A stretch of DNA of 63,794 nucleotides from CAYXGZ01 sp964464755 (lineage in GTDB: Bacteria; Planctomycetota; MHYJ01; JACPRB01): NCBI GenBank assembly GCA_964464755.1, contig CAYXGZ010000020.1, positions 1-63,794 of the forward strand, given 5' to 3'. This document shows, one piece after another, positions 25,827 to 34,059 of this stretch. A model generated the notes under the pieces. The model saw only the letters and a program-made list of their open reading frames with translations. It had not been told where the DNA came from and made no database searches. Each line of letters begins with the position of its first letter. The first letter of the stretch is position 1. The translations under genes were made by a program, and so were the position numbers.

Positions 25827-26759
25827 ATGCGGAATCCGAAGGTCCTCAACGGCGCGCTCTGGACGGCCAGCGGGCTCCTCGTCCTGGCCATCGCGGGCTA
25901 CGCCTTCCAGTTCCTGCTCTTCCAGCCCCCCAGCGACCTCCTCGACGGCGTCGACCGGCCCGTCCCGCTCCCGGCCGCCGGGGCCGCGGGCGCCCCGCCG
26001 AAGGACTTCGCCCCGCTCCGCGAGGGCCCCAACCCGCTGCGCGAGCGTCGGCCCGACAAGGGCCCCGCCGCGGCCGCCGGCCGCCTCTCCGCCGCCAAGC
26101 TCCTCGGCACCGAGGCGAAGCCCGAACCCGCCGTCGCCTACCTCTGGATCCCGTCCCGCAACCTCAACGTCAACGCCTACGCCGGCGAGCCCGTCCTCGA
26201 CCGGATGAACGAGGTCGAGGTCCCCGAGCTCGCGGGCTGGGTCCTCGTCCGCGTCACCTCCGCCACGGCCGTGTTCCGCGGCCCCGGCGGCGAGGAGACC
26301 CTCACCGTCGAGGCGCCCCCCGTGACCGCCGGCCCGGCCGGGGCCCCCGGCCCCCTGGCCCCGGGCGCCGGCGACGCCTGGGAGAAGGGGAAGTTCTCCA
26401 CCAAGCAGACCCGCACCACCGACTCGATGGAGGTCTGGGAGGTCGACGCGAAGGAGGCCGCCTGGGCCTCCGCGAACTTCGAGTCCGCCCTCGCCAACGT
26501 CCAGCTCTCCGTCTACCCGGGCGGCGGGCTCAAGATCGACGCGCTCCCGGACGGCTCCGTCGCCTTCGAGCGCGGCTTCCGCACCGGCGACGTCCTCAAG
26601 GCCGTCAACGGCCAGGGCCTCGACTCCGTGCAGAAGATGTCCGAGATCTTCAAGGCCATGGGCTCGAACCAGCGGACCGTGACGATCCAGGTCGACCGCT
26701 CGGGCCGGCCCTACACGCTCCAGTTCCAGGTCGCCCGCACCCCGGGGGCCAAGAACTAG
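25827..26759 (+). CDS. Single-TM PDZ protein, GspC-like
   Basis: 310 residues: a short cytoplasmic N-terminus, one membrane helix (about residues 9-33), a Pro/Ala-rich periplasmic linker, a central domain (about 100-230) and a C-terminal PDZ-type fold (SVYPGGGLKIDALPDGSVAFERGFRTGDVLKAVNGQGLDSVQKMSEIFKAMGS). This architecture matches GspC of type II secretion, which links the inner-membrane platform to the secretin. PilT upstream and the secretin 5 kb upstream support this, although the central homology region is not clearly conserved. A generic PDZ membrane protein is the alternative. Shine-Dalgarno GGAGGCAGG precedes ATG 25827. Confidence 0.65.
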   Translation: MRNPKVLNGALWTASGLLVLAIAGYAFQFLLFQPPSDLLDGVDRPVPLPAAGAAGAPPKDFAPLREGPNPLRERRPDKGPAAAAGRLSAAKLLGTEAKPEPAVAYLWIPSRNLNVNAYAGEPVLDRMNEVEVPELAGWVLVRVTSATAVFRGPGGEETLTVEAPPVTAGPAGAPGPLAPGAGDAWEKGKFSTKQTRTTDSMEVWEVDAKEAAWASANFESALANVQLSVYPGGGLKIDALPDGSVAFERGFRTGDVLKAVNGQGLDSVQKMSEIFKAMGSNQRTVTIQVDRSGRPYTLQFQVARTPGAKN

Positions 26760-27469
26760 TGCTCCTCGCGGCCGTGGATGCCGGGAACTCCAGGGTCCAC
26801 GCCGCCCTCTTCGCCCCCGACGGTTCTGGCGGCGTCCGCCTCGTCGAGCGCCGCGACGCCGCGCGACCCTCCGCCGCCTTCTTCCGCTCGTGGAACGCCC
26901 CCGTCGCCGAGGTCGCGCTCGCGGCCGTCGCCCGGCGCGCCGAGGTCGAGGCCGCGCTGCGCGCGGGCTGGGGCCGGCGGCCCCGCCTGCTCGGCCGGGA
27001 CTTCCCGGCCGCCTGCCGCAACCGCACCCGCGCGCCGCGGAGCACCGGCGCCGACCGGCTCGCCAACGCCGTCGCCGCGTGGCGCCTCCTCCGGAGACCC
27101 TGCGTCGTCGTCGACGCCGGCACCGCGGTCACCTTCGACGTGGTCGGCCCGCGCGGGGACTTCCTCGGCGGCGCCATCGCCCCGGGCCGCGCGCTCGGCG
27201 CCCTCGCGCTGCACGCGGGCACCGCGAAGCTCCCCCGGGCCGGGCTCCGCGGCCGCCGGGCCTTCGGGCGGGACACGGCCTCCGCCCTCGAGGCGGGCCT
27301 GACCTGGTCGCTCCGCGGCCTCGTCCGCGAGGGGCTCCGCGAGCTCCGCCTCCCCTCGATCGCCACCGGCGGGGACGCGGACCGGGTCGCCGACCTCGTG
27401 GACCGCGTCGTCCCCTCGCTCACGCTCGAGGGCATCGCCCTCTCGTGGCTCGCCCATGAGGCGCGCTGA
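26759..27469 (+). CDS. coaX: Type III pantothenate kinase (CoaX)
   Basis: 236-residue kinase for the first step of coenzyme A synthesis (pantothenate to 4'-phosphopantothenate). Family motifs are the N-terminal phosphate loop VDAGNSRV, TGADRLAN (pantothenate site), DAGTAVTFDVV and GGAIAPG. It lacks the biotin-ligase fusion found in some species. The start GTG 26759 shares a base with the preceding TAG stop. It overlaps the next gene by 14 nt. Confidence 0.9.
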   Translation: MLLAAVDAGNSRVHAALFAPDGSGGVRLVERRDAARPSAAFFRSWNAPVAEVALAAVARRAEVEAALRAGWGRRPRLLGRDFPAACRNRTRAPRSTGADRLANAVAAWRLLRRPCVVVDAGTAVTFDVVGPRGDFLGGAIAPGRALGALALHAGTAKLPRAGLRGRRAFGRDTASALEAGLTWSLRGLVREGLRELRLPSIATGGDADRVADLVDRVVPSLTLEGIALSWLAHEAR

Positions 27470-28472
27470 AACGGTCGTCGTCCGCGCGACCCCGCCCGGC
27501 CCCGGCGCCCTCGCCGTCGTCTACGTCGTCGGCCCCGGCGCCGCGCGCCGCGTCCGCTCCGCGGGCCTGCGCCTCTCGGCCGCCCCCTCGTGGTCGCCCG
27601 TCCTCGACGGCCTCGTCGCCCGGGACGTGCCCGCGCCCGACTGGGGCCTGCCCACGGTCGAGATCTCCACGCACGGCGGCGACGCGGCCCCCGCGGCCCT
27701 CGTCTCGAGGCTCGGCCTCCGCGAGGCCCCGCTCTCCGAGGTGCTGGACCTCGCGGTCCGCCTCCGCCGCCTCGACCGGATCCGCGCCGAGGCCCGGCTC
27801 CTCCTGCCGGGCGCCGCCAGTCCCGACGCGGCCGCGTTCCTCCTCGCCCAGTGGGGCGGGGCGCTCGGCCGTGCCGTCTCCCGCCTCTCGCGCGCCTCGG
27901 CCCGGAGGCTGCTGGCCGCGGCCCCGCGCGCGTTCGCGCTCGTCGAGCCGCCGCGCGTCGTCCTCTCGGGCCGGCCCAACGCCGGCAAGTCCTCGCTCTT
28001 CAACGCCCTGCTCGGGCGCGACCGGGCGCTCGTCGATCCGGCCGCGGGGACCACGCGCGATCCCGTCGAGGCCCTGCTCCCGATCGGGGGCGCCGCCGTG
28101 CGCCTCGTCGACACCGCGGGCGAGGCCGAGTTCGCGGAGGGCCCGGACCGCGAGGCCGTCGCCCGGGCCCGGGAGTCCGCCGGCGAGGCCGACCTCGTCG
28201 TTCGCGTCCGCGACGGGCGCCGGCCCGACCCGTCCCCGGCCGCCGTCCGCGTCGCGACGCACCAGGACCTCCCGGGAGCGACCCGCGCCCCCGGCGAGAT
28301 CGGCGTGGCGCTCCCCGGGGGCCGGGGCGTGGAGGCCGTGCGCCGCGCGATCGGTCGCGCGCTCGGCCTGGGACCCGTCCGGGGCGCGGCCGCGTTCACG
28401 CTCCGCCAGGCGGAGCTCCTCGCGTCGGGGCTCCCGCTGGCGGAGCTCCGCCGGAGTCTCCTCTGGACGTAG
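27456..28472 (+). CDS. Divergent MnmE/TrmE-like GTPase lacking the catalytic C-terminus
   Basis: 338 residues, about 110 shorter than MnmE, the tRNA U34-modifying GTPase. The N-terminal formyl-THF-binding domain is recognisable but reduced (ETVVVRATPPGPGALAVVYVVGP; VEISTHGGDAAP). A helical region and a G domain follow with G1 GRPNAGKSS (172-180), the GTTRDPVE switch (198-205) and G3 DTAGE (219-223). G4 is degraded: VATHQDLP replaces the usual NKxDL. The protein ends LRRSLLWT and lacks the C-terminal CxGK motif whose cysteine is needed for tRNA modification. Either it has lost that activity or it is a distinct paralogue. The partner gene mnmG is not in the window. Confidence 0.72.
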   Translation: MRRAETVVVRATPPGPGALAVVYVVGPGAARRVRSAGLRLSAAPSWSPVLDGLVARDVPAPDWGLPTVEISTHGGDAAPAALVSRLGLREAPLSEVLDLAVRLRRLDRIRAEARLLLPGAASPDAAAFLLAQWGGALGRAVSRLSRASARRLLAAAPRAFALVEPPRVVLSGRPNAGKSSLFNALLGRDRALVDPAAGTTRDPVEALLPIGGAAVRLVDTAGEAEFAEGPDREAVARARESAGEADLVVRVRDGRRPDPSPAAVRVATHQDLPGATRAPGEIGVALPGGRGVEAVRRAIGRALGLGPVRGAAAFTLRQAELLASGLPLAELRRSLLWT

Positions 28473-28492
28473 GCGGAGGCGGGGGATATACT
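28464..28492 (+). promoter_or_regulatory. Probable promoter for pyrB-pyrC
   Basis: TGGACG (28464-28469), 17-nt spacer, TATACT (28487-28492), overlapping the end of the MnmE-like gene. The expected start of transcription is only a few nucleotides before the pyrB ATG at 28504, so the mRNA would be almost leaderless. No attenuator structure is seen. Confidence 0.5.
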
Positions 28493-28503
28493 TCGCCCGC
28501 CCT

Positions 28504-29439
28504 ATGGCGTGGACCCAGGTCCTCCAGAAGACCCGCTGGACCCGCCGTCATTTCCTCGGACTGGCCGACCTCACCCGCGACGAGCTGTCCCACGCCCTCG
28601 AGCTGGCCGTCCGCATCCGCCGCCAGCCCGTCGAGGAGCGCCCCCTGCAGGGCAGGCGCCTGCTCACCTTCTTCGCCGAGTCGAGCACGCGCACGAAGAC
28701 CTCCTTCGGGATCGCCGCGCGGAAGCTCGGCCTCGAGGTGGTCGACCTCTCGCCGGCCTCCTCGAGCCTCTCGAAGGGCGAGTCCCTCACGGACACCGCG
28801 CGGACGATCGACGCGATGGGCGTCGACTTCACCGTGATCCGCCACCCGGCCAGCGGGGCGCCCCTGGCCGTGAGCCGCGCCGTGAAGTCCGGCGTCGTCA
28901 ACGCCGGCGACGGCTCCAACGAGCACCCGACCCAGGCCCTGCTCGACCTCGTCACGATCGAGGAGCGCCTCGGCCGCGTCAGCGGCCTGAAGATCGCCCT
29001 CGTCGGCGACATCCTCCACAGCCGCGTGGCCCGCTCCCACCTCTGGGCGCACCGCCTCCTCGGCAACGAGGTGACGCTCGTCGGGCCCGCGACGCTGATC
29101 CCGCGCGGCGTCGAGGCCTGGGGCGTGAAGGTCGCGCACCGCATCGACGACGTGCTGGCCGACCAGGACGTCGTGATGATGCTGAGGCTGCAGCTGGAGC
29201 GGCAGGCCGCGGGGCTCTTCCCCTCGACCGCCGAGTACAGCCACTTCTGGGGCCTGACGCGCGACCGGCTCCCGGCCCTGAAGAAGAAGGCGATCGTCAT
29301 GCACCCCGGCCCGATGAACCGCGGCTGGGAGATCTCCGCCGAGGCGGCCGACGGGCCGAAGTCCGTGATCCTCGACCAGGTCGCCAACGGCGTCGTGGCC
29401 CGGATGGCCGTGCTCCTCCTGATGGACCAGGCGCGATGA
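28504..29439 (+). CDS. pyrB: Aspartate carbamoyltransferase catalytic subunit (PyrB)
   Basis: 311-residue enzyme condensing carbamoyl phosphate with aspartate, the committed step of pyrimidine synthesis. The carbamoyl-phosphate site is ESSTRTKTSF (family STRTRTSF). SLSKGESLTDT, HPASGAP, GDGSNEHPTQALLD, GDILHSRVARS and HPGPMNRG follow in the family order. No regulatory PyrI subunit is present; the order pyrB-pyrC with a class I dihydroorotase suggests a PyrB/PyrC complex as in many bacteria. The ATG at 28504 is chosen for homology and the promoter just upstream. The stop overlaps the pyrC start (ATGA). Confidence 0.94.
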   Translation: MAWTQVLQKTRWTRRHFLGLADLTRDELSHALELAVRIRRQPVEERPLQGRRLLTFFAESSTRTKTSFGIAARKLGLEVVDLSPASSSLSKGESLTDTARTIDAMGVDFTVIRHPASGAPLAVSRAVKSGVVNAGDGSNEHPTQALLDLVTIEERLGRVSGLKIALVGDILHSRVARSHLWAHRLLGNEVTLVGPATLIPRGVEAWGVKVAHRIDDVLADQDVVMMLRLQLERQAAGLFPSTAEYSHFWGLTRDRLPALKKKAIVMHPGPMNRGWEISAEAADGPKSVILDQVANGVVARMAVLLLMDQAR

Positions 29440-30698
29440 ACCTCCACCTCCGCGGCGGCCGCGTCATCGATCCCGCCTCCGGGCGGGACGCGATCGGCGA
29501 CGTCTTCATCTCCGGCGGGAGGATCGCGAAGTCGCTGCGGCGCGCCGACCGGGTCATCGAGGCGAAGGGCCGCTGGGTCGTCCCGGGCCTCGTCGACCTC
29601 CACGTCCACTTCCGCGAGCCCGGCCTCGAGGCGAAGGAGACGATCCGGGACGGCTGCCTGGCCGCCGTCGCCGGCGGCTTCACGACCGTCGCGACCATGG
29701 CCAACACGGGGATCCCGATCGACACCGCGATGGCCGTCCGCTACGTCCGCGACCGCGCGGCGGAGGCGGGCGGGGCCAGGGTCGCCCCGATCGGCGCCGT
29801 CACCAAGGGCCTCAGGGGCGAGGAGCTCGCCGAGCTCGGGCTGATGGCCGAGGCGGGCGCCGTCGCCTTCAGCGACGACGGCCACCCCGTGATGAACTCC
29901 GAGGTCATGCGCCGCGCGCTCGAGTACGCCGCGATGCACGGCCGCTGCATCGTCAGCCACTGCGAGGACGCCCACCTGACGAAGGGCGCCGCCATGAACG
30001 AGGGCCGCGTCGCCACGGAGCTCGGGCTCCGGGGCTGGCCGACCGTCGCCGAGACCTCGATGGCGGCCCGCGACATCCTGCTGGCCCGCTGGACCGGCGC
30101 GCACGTCCACATCGCCCACGTCAGCGCCGCGGACACCGTCGAGGTGATCCGCGCCGCGAAGCGCGCGGGCGTCCGCGTGACGGCCGAGGCGGCCCCGCAC
30201 CACCTGGCCCTGGACGAGGGGAAGCTCCGGACCTACGACAGCCGCTTCAAGATGAACCCGCCGCTGCGCGGGGAGGCCGACGTCGCCGCCGTCGTCGCCG
30301 GCCTCGCGGACGGGACGATCGACTGCATCGCCAGCGACCACGCCCCGCACACGACCGAGGAGAAGGCGCTCGAGTTCTCCGGCTGCCCCAACGGCATCGT
30401 GGGGCTCGAGACCACGCTCGGCGTCGTGCTCACCGACCTCGTGGCGACCGGCCGGCTGACGGCGGTCCGCGCGATCGAGGCGATGACCTGCGCGCCCGCC
30501 CGCCTCTTCGGGCTGTCCGCCGGGACCCTCGCCGTCGGCGCCCCGGCCGACGTCACGATCATCGACCCGAAGGCGGCCTGGAAGGTGGATCCCGCGAAGT
30601 TCCGCTCGCGCGGCCGCTGCACGCCCTGGGAGGGCCGGAGCTTCAAGGGCCGCGCCGCGATGACGATCGTCGACGGGAACATCGTCCACGGGGCCTGA
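29436..30698 (+). CDS. pyrC: Class I dihydroorotase (PyrC)
   Basis: 420-residue zinc amidohydrolase converting N-carbamoyl-aspartate to dihydroorotate. Metal and substrate motifs are DLHVHFREPG (two metal His), a long catalytic region with SDDGHPV, SHCED, HIAHVS and the catalytic Asp in ASDHAPH. MNPPLR and the composite C-terminal GAPADVTIIDP are typical of the type I enzymes encoded beside pyrB. The start overlaps the pyrB stop. Metal ligands all appear intact, so it should be active rather than a pseudo-dihydroorotase. Confidence 0.93.
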   Translation: MNLHLRGGRVIDPASGRDAIGDVFISGGRIAKSLRRADRVIEAKGRWVVPGLVDLHVHFREPGLEAKETIRDGCLAAVAGGFTTVATMANTGIPIDTAMAVRYVRDRAAEAGGARVAPIGAVTKGLRGEELAELGLMAEAGAVAFSDDGHPVMNSEVMRRALEYAAMHGRCIVSHCEDAHLTKGAAMNEGRVATELGLRGWPTVAETSMAARDILLARWTGAHVHIAHVSAADTVEVIRAAKRAGVRVTAEAAPHHLALDEGKLRTYDSRFKMNPPLRGEADVAAVVAGLADGTIDCIASDHAPHTTEEKALEFSGCPNGIVGLETTLGVVLTDLVATGRLTAVRAIEAMTCAPARLFGLSAGTLAVGAPADVTIIDPKAAWKVDPAKFRSRGRCTPWEGRSFKGRAAMTIVDGNIVHGA

Positions 30699-30710
30699 TA
30701 GACTGGCGGC

Positions 30711-31190
30711 GTGCTCCTCGTCGACGGCTACAACCTCCTCTTCCAGTTCCGGCCCGGGCTCCGCTCGACCGGCCCCACGGACCGCGACCGCCACGAGCTC
30801 GTCGGCCTCCTCGCCCGCTGGTGCTCGGCGACCCGCGGGCGCGCCCGCGTCTACTTCGACCCCGGCCGCGGCCACCGCGGCCCCGAGCTCCGGGCCCGCA
30901 CCGGCCCCGTCGAGGTCATCCACCTCGGCTCCGGCGACGCGGACGGCGCGATCCTCGACGAGCTCGCCGCCACGAAGGACATCACGTCGCTGCGCGTCGT
31001 GAGCTCCGACCGCCGCGTCTCCGACGGCGCGGCCGCCCGCGGCTTCCCGGTGATCGGCGCCGCGGAGTTCCTCGAGGAGGCCGCCCGCCTCGAGGGCCCG
31101 CGCGTCTCCGAGTCCCGGGAGAAGGAGGAGGGGATCTCCGGCGAGGCCGCCGACGCCTGGATGAAGGAATTCGGGATCGACGGCGAATGA
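30711..31190 (+). CDS. YacP-like NYN-domain protein
   Basis: 159-residue predicted RNA-processing nuclease of the NYN/PIN-like fold (YacP/Rae1 type). The N-terminal VDGYNLL carries the first acidic residue, GDADGAILDELA the second cluster and VVSSDRRVSDGAAARGF the third, matching the acidic active site of the family. The C-terminal charged tail ends in AWMKEFG. The start is GTG 30711; TAGACT at 30699-30704 sits 6 nt upstream without a Shine-Dalgarno, like murQ. The stop overlaps the next start. Confidence 0.82.
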   Translation: MLLVDGYNLLFQFRPGLRSTGPTDRDRHELVGLLARWCSATRGRARVYFDPGRGHRGPELRARTGPVEVIHLGSGDADGAILDELAATKDITSLRVVSSDRRVSDGAAARGFPVIGAAEFLEEAARLEGPRVSESREKEEGISGEAADAWMKEFGIDGE

Positions 31191-32074
31191 CGGCCCCCGC
31201 CTACGCGTGGTCGCCGAAGTACCGCCTCGACTGGAAGGACCACGTCTTCTGGGTCCGGAAGTACGAGCTCGTCGCGGAGCGGCTCGCCGCCGCCGGCGCG
31301 CGCTTCCTCGAGCCCCCGGCCGCGACCGACGCGCAGCTCGGCCTGGTCCACACGGCGGAGTACCTCCGGCACCTCGAGCTGCTGACCCAAACTCCGGACC
31401 TGGGCTACGCGGAGTTCGAGGTCCCCTGCGGGCCGGACGTCCTCGAGGCCTTCCGCCTCTCGACGGGCGGGACCATCCTCGCGGCGCGCAAGGCCCTCGA
31501 GCTCGGGGCGGCGGGCAACGTCGGGGGCGGCTTCCACCACGCCTTCGCGGGCCACGGCGAGGGCTTCTGCCTGCTCAACGACCTCGCCGTCGCGATCCGC
31601 GTCGTCCAGGCCGAGGGGCTGGCGAAGCGCGTGTCGGTGATCGACCTCGACCTCCACCAGGGCAACGGGACGGCCGCGATCTTCGACGGCGACCCGTCCG
31701 TGCACACGTTCTCGATGCACCAGGAGAACAACTACCCGCGGAAGGAGCGGTCGACCTGGGACATCGGGCTCGACGACTACGCGGGCGACGAGGAGTACCT
31801 CGGCCTGCTGCGGCCCGCGGTCCCGCGGATCCTCGACGAGTTCCGGCCCGACCTCGTGCTCTACCAGGCCGGGGCCGACCCGTTCGAGGAGGACAAGCTG
31901 GGGCTGCTGAAGCTGACGATCGGGGGGCTGGCGGAGCGGGACCGGATCGTCTACCGGGAGTGCCGGAAGCGGGGGATTCCCGTCGCCGTCACGCTGGGCG
32001 GGGGCTACGCGCGGCGGATCGAGGACGTCGTGACGATCCACCACAACACGCTGAAGCTGCTGGGCGAGGCATGA
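31187..32074 (+). CDS. Histone deacetylase-superfamily zinc hydrolase
   Basis: 295-residue zinc amidohydrolase of the arginase/deacetylase fold (bacterial HDAC-like, related to AcuC and acetylpolyamine amidohydrolases). Family motifs are the active-site GGGFHHA with tandem histidines, the zinc ligands in DLDLHQGNGT, and the third ligand in YQAGADPFEED. The region HTFSMHQENNYP matches short bacterial class IV-like HDACs. The substrate is unknown; acetylated proteins or acetylpolyamines are possible. It is coupled to both neighbours by ATGA overlaps. Confidence 0.9.
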   Translation: MTAPAYAWSPKYRLDWKDHVFWVRKYELVAERLAAAGARFLEPPAATDAQLGLVHTAEYLRHLELLTQTPDLGYAEFEVPCGPDVLEAFRLSTGGTILAARKALELGAAGNVGGGFHHAFAGHGEGFCLLNDLAVAIRVVQAEGLAKRVSVIDLDLHQGNGTAAIFDGDPSVHTFSMHQENNYPRKERSTWDIGLDDYAGDEEYLGLLRPAVPRILDEFRPDLVLYQAGADPFEEDKLGLLKLTIGGLAERDRIVYRECRKRGIPVAVTLGGGYARRIEDVVTIHHNTLKLLGEA

Positions 32075-32805
32075 ACCCGTCGATCGCGGCGTGGATCCGG
32101 CACCCGACGACCTCGATGGTCGCGGGCCTGGTCTTCTATCCCCTGGCGCACCTGGCCTTCGTGACGTCGTACGTCTTCAACTTCCTCGCGACGCTCGTGC
32201 ACGAGCTGGGCCACGCGCTGGCCGCGTGGTTCGTGGGCGGCGTGGGGATCCCGACCGTCGGCATCTTCGGCGGCGGCGTCTCCGTGCACCACGGCCCGTT
32301 CCTCGTGCTGCAGGTGCTCGTCGCGGGCGGCCTGGGCTTCGCGGCCTGGACGCAACGGGCGCGCCGTCCCGTCGCGATCGGGCTCGGCGCGGCGGCGGCG
32401 CTGTCGGCCCTGCTCGGCTTCTCCGGGGCCCACGAGACCTTCATCGCCTCGGGCGGGATCCTGCTCGAGCTCGGCGGGGCGGGGGCGTGCTTCGTCGTGG
32501 CGGTCTCGGGGCGCCTGGAGCGCCCGTTCGAGCGGCCGCTCTACGCGCTCTGGGGCTGGTGGATGTGGATCAACCGGGTGCAGGAGACCTGGCTGCTCTG
32601 GCGGCGGCCCGGCCACTGGGAGGAGCAGGAGATCTACGAGTCGGGGCTCGCGGCGGGGCTCGTCAACGACATGCACCGGGTGCAGGAGGGCCTCGGGCTG
32701 CGGCCCGCGGCCGTGTGCGGGCTGGTCCTGGCGCTCGCGCTGCTCGTGCTGCCCGCGGCGGCCCTCATTTCGTGGCGGCGCCTGCGGAATCCGTCGGAGG
32801 ATTGA
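32071..32805 (+). CDS. M50-like membrane metallopeptidase
   Basis: 244-residue membrane protein with about six hydrophobic segments. VHELGHALAAWFVGG near residue 43 within a membrane helix is an HExxH zinc motif typical of site-2-protease (M50) enzymes. An Asn/Asp third-ligand motif is not obvious: VNDMHR (about residue 193) is the best candidate. It could therefore be a membrane peptidase or a related non-protease. ATGA overlap with the HDAC-like gene means joint expression. Its 3' end overlaps the convergent gene by 41 nt. Confidence 0.65.
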   Translation: MNPSIAAWIRHPTTSMVAGLVFYPLAHLAFVTSYVFNFLATLVHELGHALAAWFVGGVGIPTVGIFGGGVSVHHGPFLVLQVLVAGGLGFAAWTQRARRPVAIGLGAAAALSALLGFSGAHETFIASGGILLELGGAGACFVVAVSGRLERPFERPLYALWGWWMWINRVQETWLLWRRPGHWEEQEIYESGLAAGLVNDMHRVQEGLGLRPAAVCGLVLALALLVLPAAALISWRRLRNPSED

Positions 32806-33376
32806 GCAGGGCCTGCTCGGCGGCGCCCTGCGCGGCGGCGTCGGCGACGGCCCGGCGGATCGACGAGTGCCGGAGCATCAGGCCGAGGACGAGGCCGATG
32901 ACCGCGAACACGCCGTTGACGGCGGCGGCCCCGATCGCCATCCCGATCTTGAGCAGGTTCAGCATCTCGGGGTCCAGGGTCCTGTCCTTGTAGGCCGGGT
33001 TGAGCGTCGCCTGCGAGAGCGCCCAGGTGAGCACGGCGCCGGAGCCGACGAGGAAGACGACGTAGCACCAGGTGGTGGTCTCGAGGGCCTTGCGGGCCCA
33101 GGCCTTCAGGGCGAGCAGCTTCCATCCCGCGATCGCGACGAAGACCCCGAGGGCGATCCAGAGCGGCTGGAGGGCCCAGCCCCACTTGAGCTGGAACTCC
33201 AGGCCCGGGTAGAGGAAGGGCTGGCTGGAGATGGAGAAGAGGTCGGCGTTGCCGAGGGCGACGAGGCCCTGCATGGCCAGGCCGAAGACGGCGGAGAGGC
33301 CGAGCAGGCCGCCGATGCCGATGTAGAGGATCCCGAGGATCGTGACCAGGAGGGGGCGCTCGCCGGGGGGATTCAC
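32765..33376 (-). CDS. Hypothetical four-TM membrane protein
   Basis: 203 residues with about four hydrophobic helices (near 10-33, 70-88, 105-125 and 150-172), a segment with KAWARKALETTTW between them, and a soluble C-terminal tail rich in Ala. I do not recognise the family. The start GTG 33376 was chosen because it overlaps the TGA of the upstream amidotransferase gene (GTGA), suggesting coupling. Its 3' end overlaps the convergent peptidase gene by 41 nt. Confidence 0.6.
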   Translation of the reverse strand: MNPPGERPLLVTILGILYIGIGGLLGLSAVFGLAMQGLVALGNADLFSISSQPFLYPGLEFQLKWGWALQPLWIALGVFVAIAGWKLLALKAWARKALETTTWCYVVFLVGSGAVLTWALSQATLNPAYKDRTLDPEMLNLLKIGMAIGAAAVNGVFAVIGLVLGLMLRHSSIRRAVADAAAQGAAEQALLNPPTDSAGAATK

Positions 33377-34059
33377 CGCCCGGCCTCGCGCACGAGGGCG
33401 CCGACGAGGGCGGCCTGGCCGCGGCGGTCCTGGATGCGCTCCGGGTGCCACTGGACGGCGACGAGGAAGCGGCGGCCCGGGTCCTCGAGGGCCTCGACGA
33501 CCCCGTCCGGGGCCATGGCGCTGACGGCGAGGTCGCGGCCGACCTTCGCGACGGCCTGGTGGTGGTAGCTCGACACGACGGCCGAGGTGACGCCCATCGC
33601 CCTCGCGGTCCGCGAGCCGCGCTCGATCTTCACGGGGTGCTCGGCGCCGTCGCCGTGGGCGAGCAGGGAGCCCGAGGCGTCGGGCAGGTGCTGGTGGAGG
33701 GTGCCGCCCCGGACCACGTTGAGGAGCTGCATCCCGTAGCAGATGCCGAGCACGGGCGCGTCCGCGGCGAGCGCGGCCTTCATGGCGAGGAGGTCGCCGG
33801 ACTGCTTCTCGGCCGGCAGCAGCTGGGAGCGCGGGTGGCGGTGCTCGCCCCAGAGCGCGGGGTCCAGGTCGTCGCCGCCGGTGAAGACCAGGCCGTCGAG
33901 GCGGCCGACGAAGTCCGCGGCCTGGCGGGGGCTCCGGAAGAACGGCACGAGGACGGGCACGCCGCCGGCGGCCACGACGGAGTCGACGTAGCGCCGGTCG
34001 AGGCGGTGGTACTTGCCCTCGTGCAGGCCGGTGTTGATCCCGATGAGGGGGCGGCTCAT
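33373..34059 (-). CDS. Class I glutamine-amidotransferase-like hydrolase (peptidase C26, PuuD type)
   Basis: 228 residues of the gamma-glutamyl-GABA hydrolase family (PuuD and relatives), which cleave gamma-glutamyl amides. Motifs are IGINTGLHEGKYHRLDRRYVDSVVAAGGVPVLVP, GLVFTGGDDLDP, the nucleophile Cys in GICYGMQLLNV, and the His/Glu pair in VQWHPER. GGTLHQHLPD and SYHHQAV are also typical. Its start overlaps the stop of the frameshifted LeuA-like gene (ATGA), so the two probably act in one pathway, although which one is unclear. Confidence 0.85.
   Translation of the reverse strand: MSRPLIGINTGLHEGKYHRLDRRYVDSVVAAGGVPVLVPFFRSPRQAADFVGRLDGLVFTGGDDLDPALWGEHRHPRSQLLPAEKQSGDLLAMKAALAADAPVLGICYGMQLLNVVRGGTLHQHLPDASGSLLAHGDGAEHPVKIERGSRTARAMGVTSAVVSSYHHQAVAKVGRDLAVSAMAPDGVVEALEDPGRRFLVAVQWHPERIQDRRGQAALVGALVREAGR

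Noticed and set aside
17139..25891. Very long minus-strand reading frames (1353 and 1410 codons) opposite the secretin-rng-obg-pilT genes
   Set aside because: They are shadows of GC-rich plus-strand genes. Their translations have low-complexity Asp/Val/Arg content and no recognisable domain, and the plus-strand genes are clear families.
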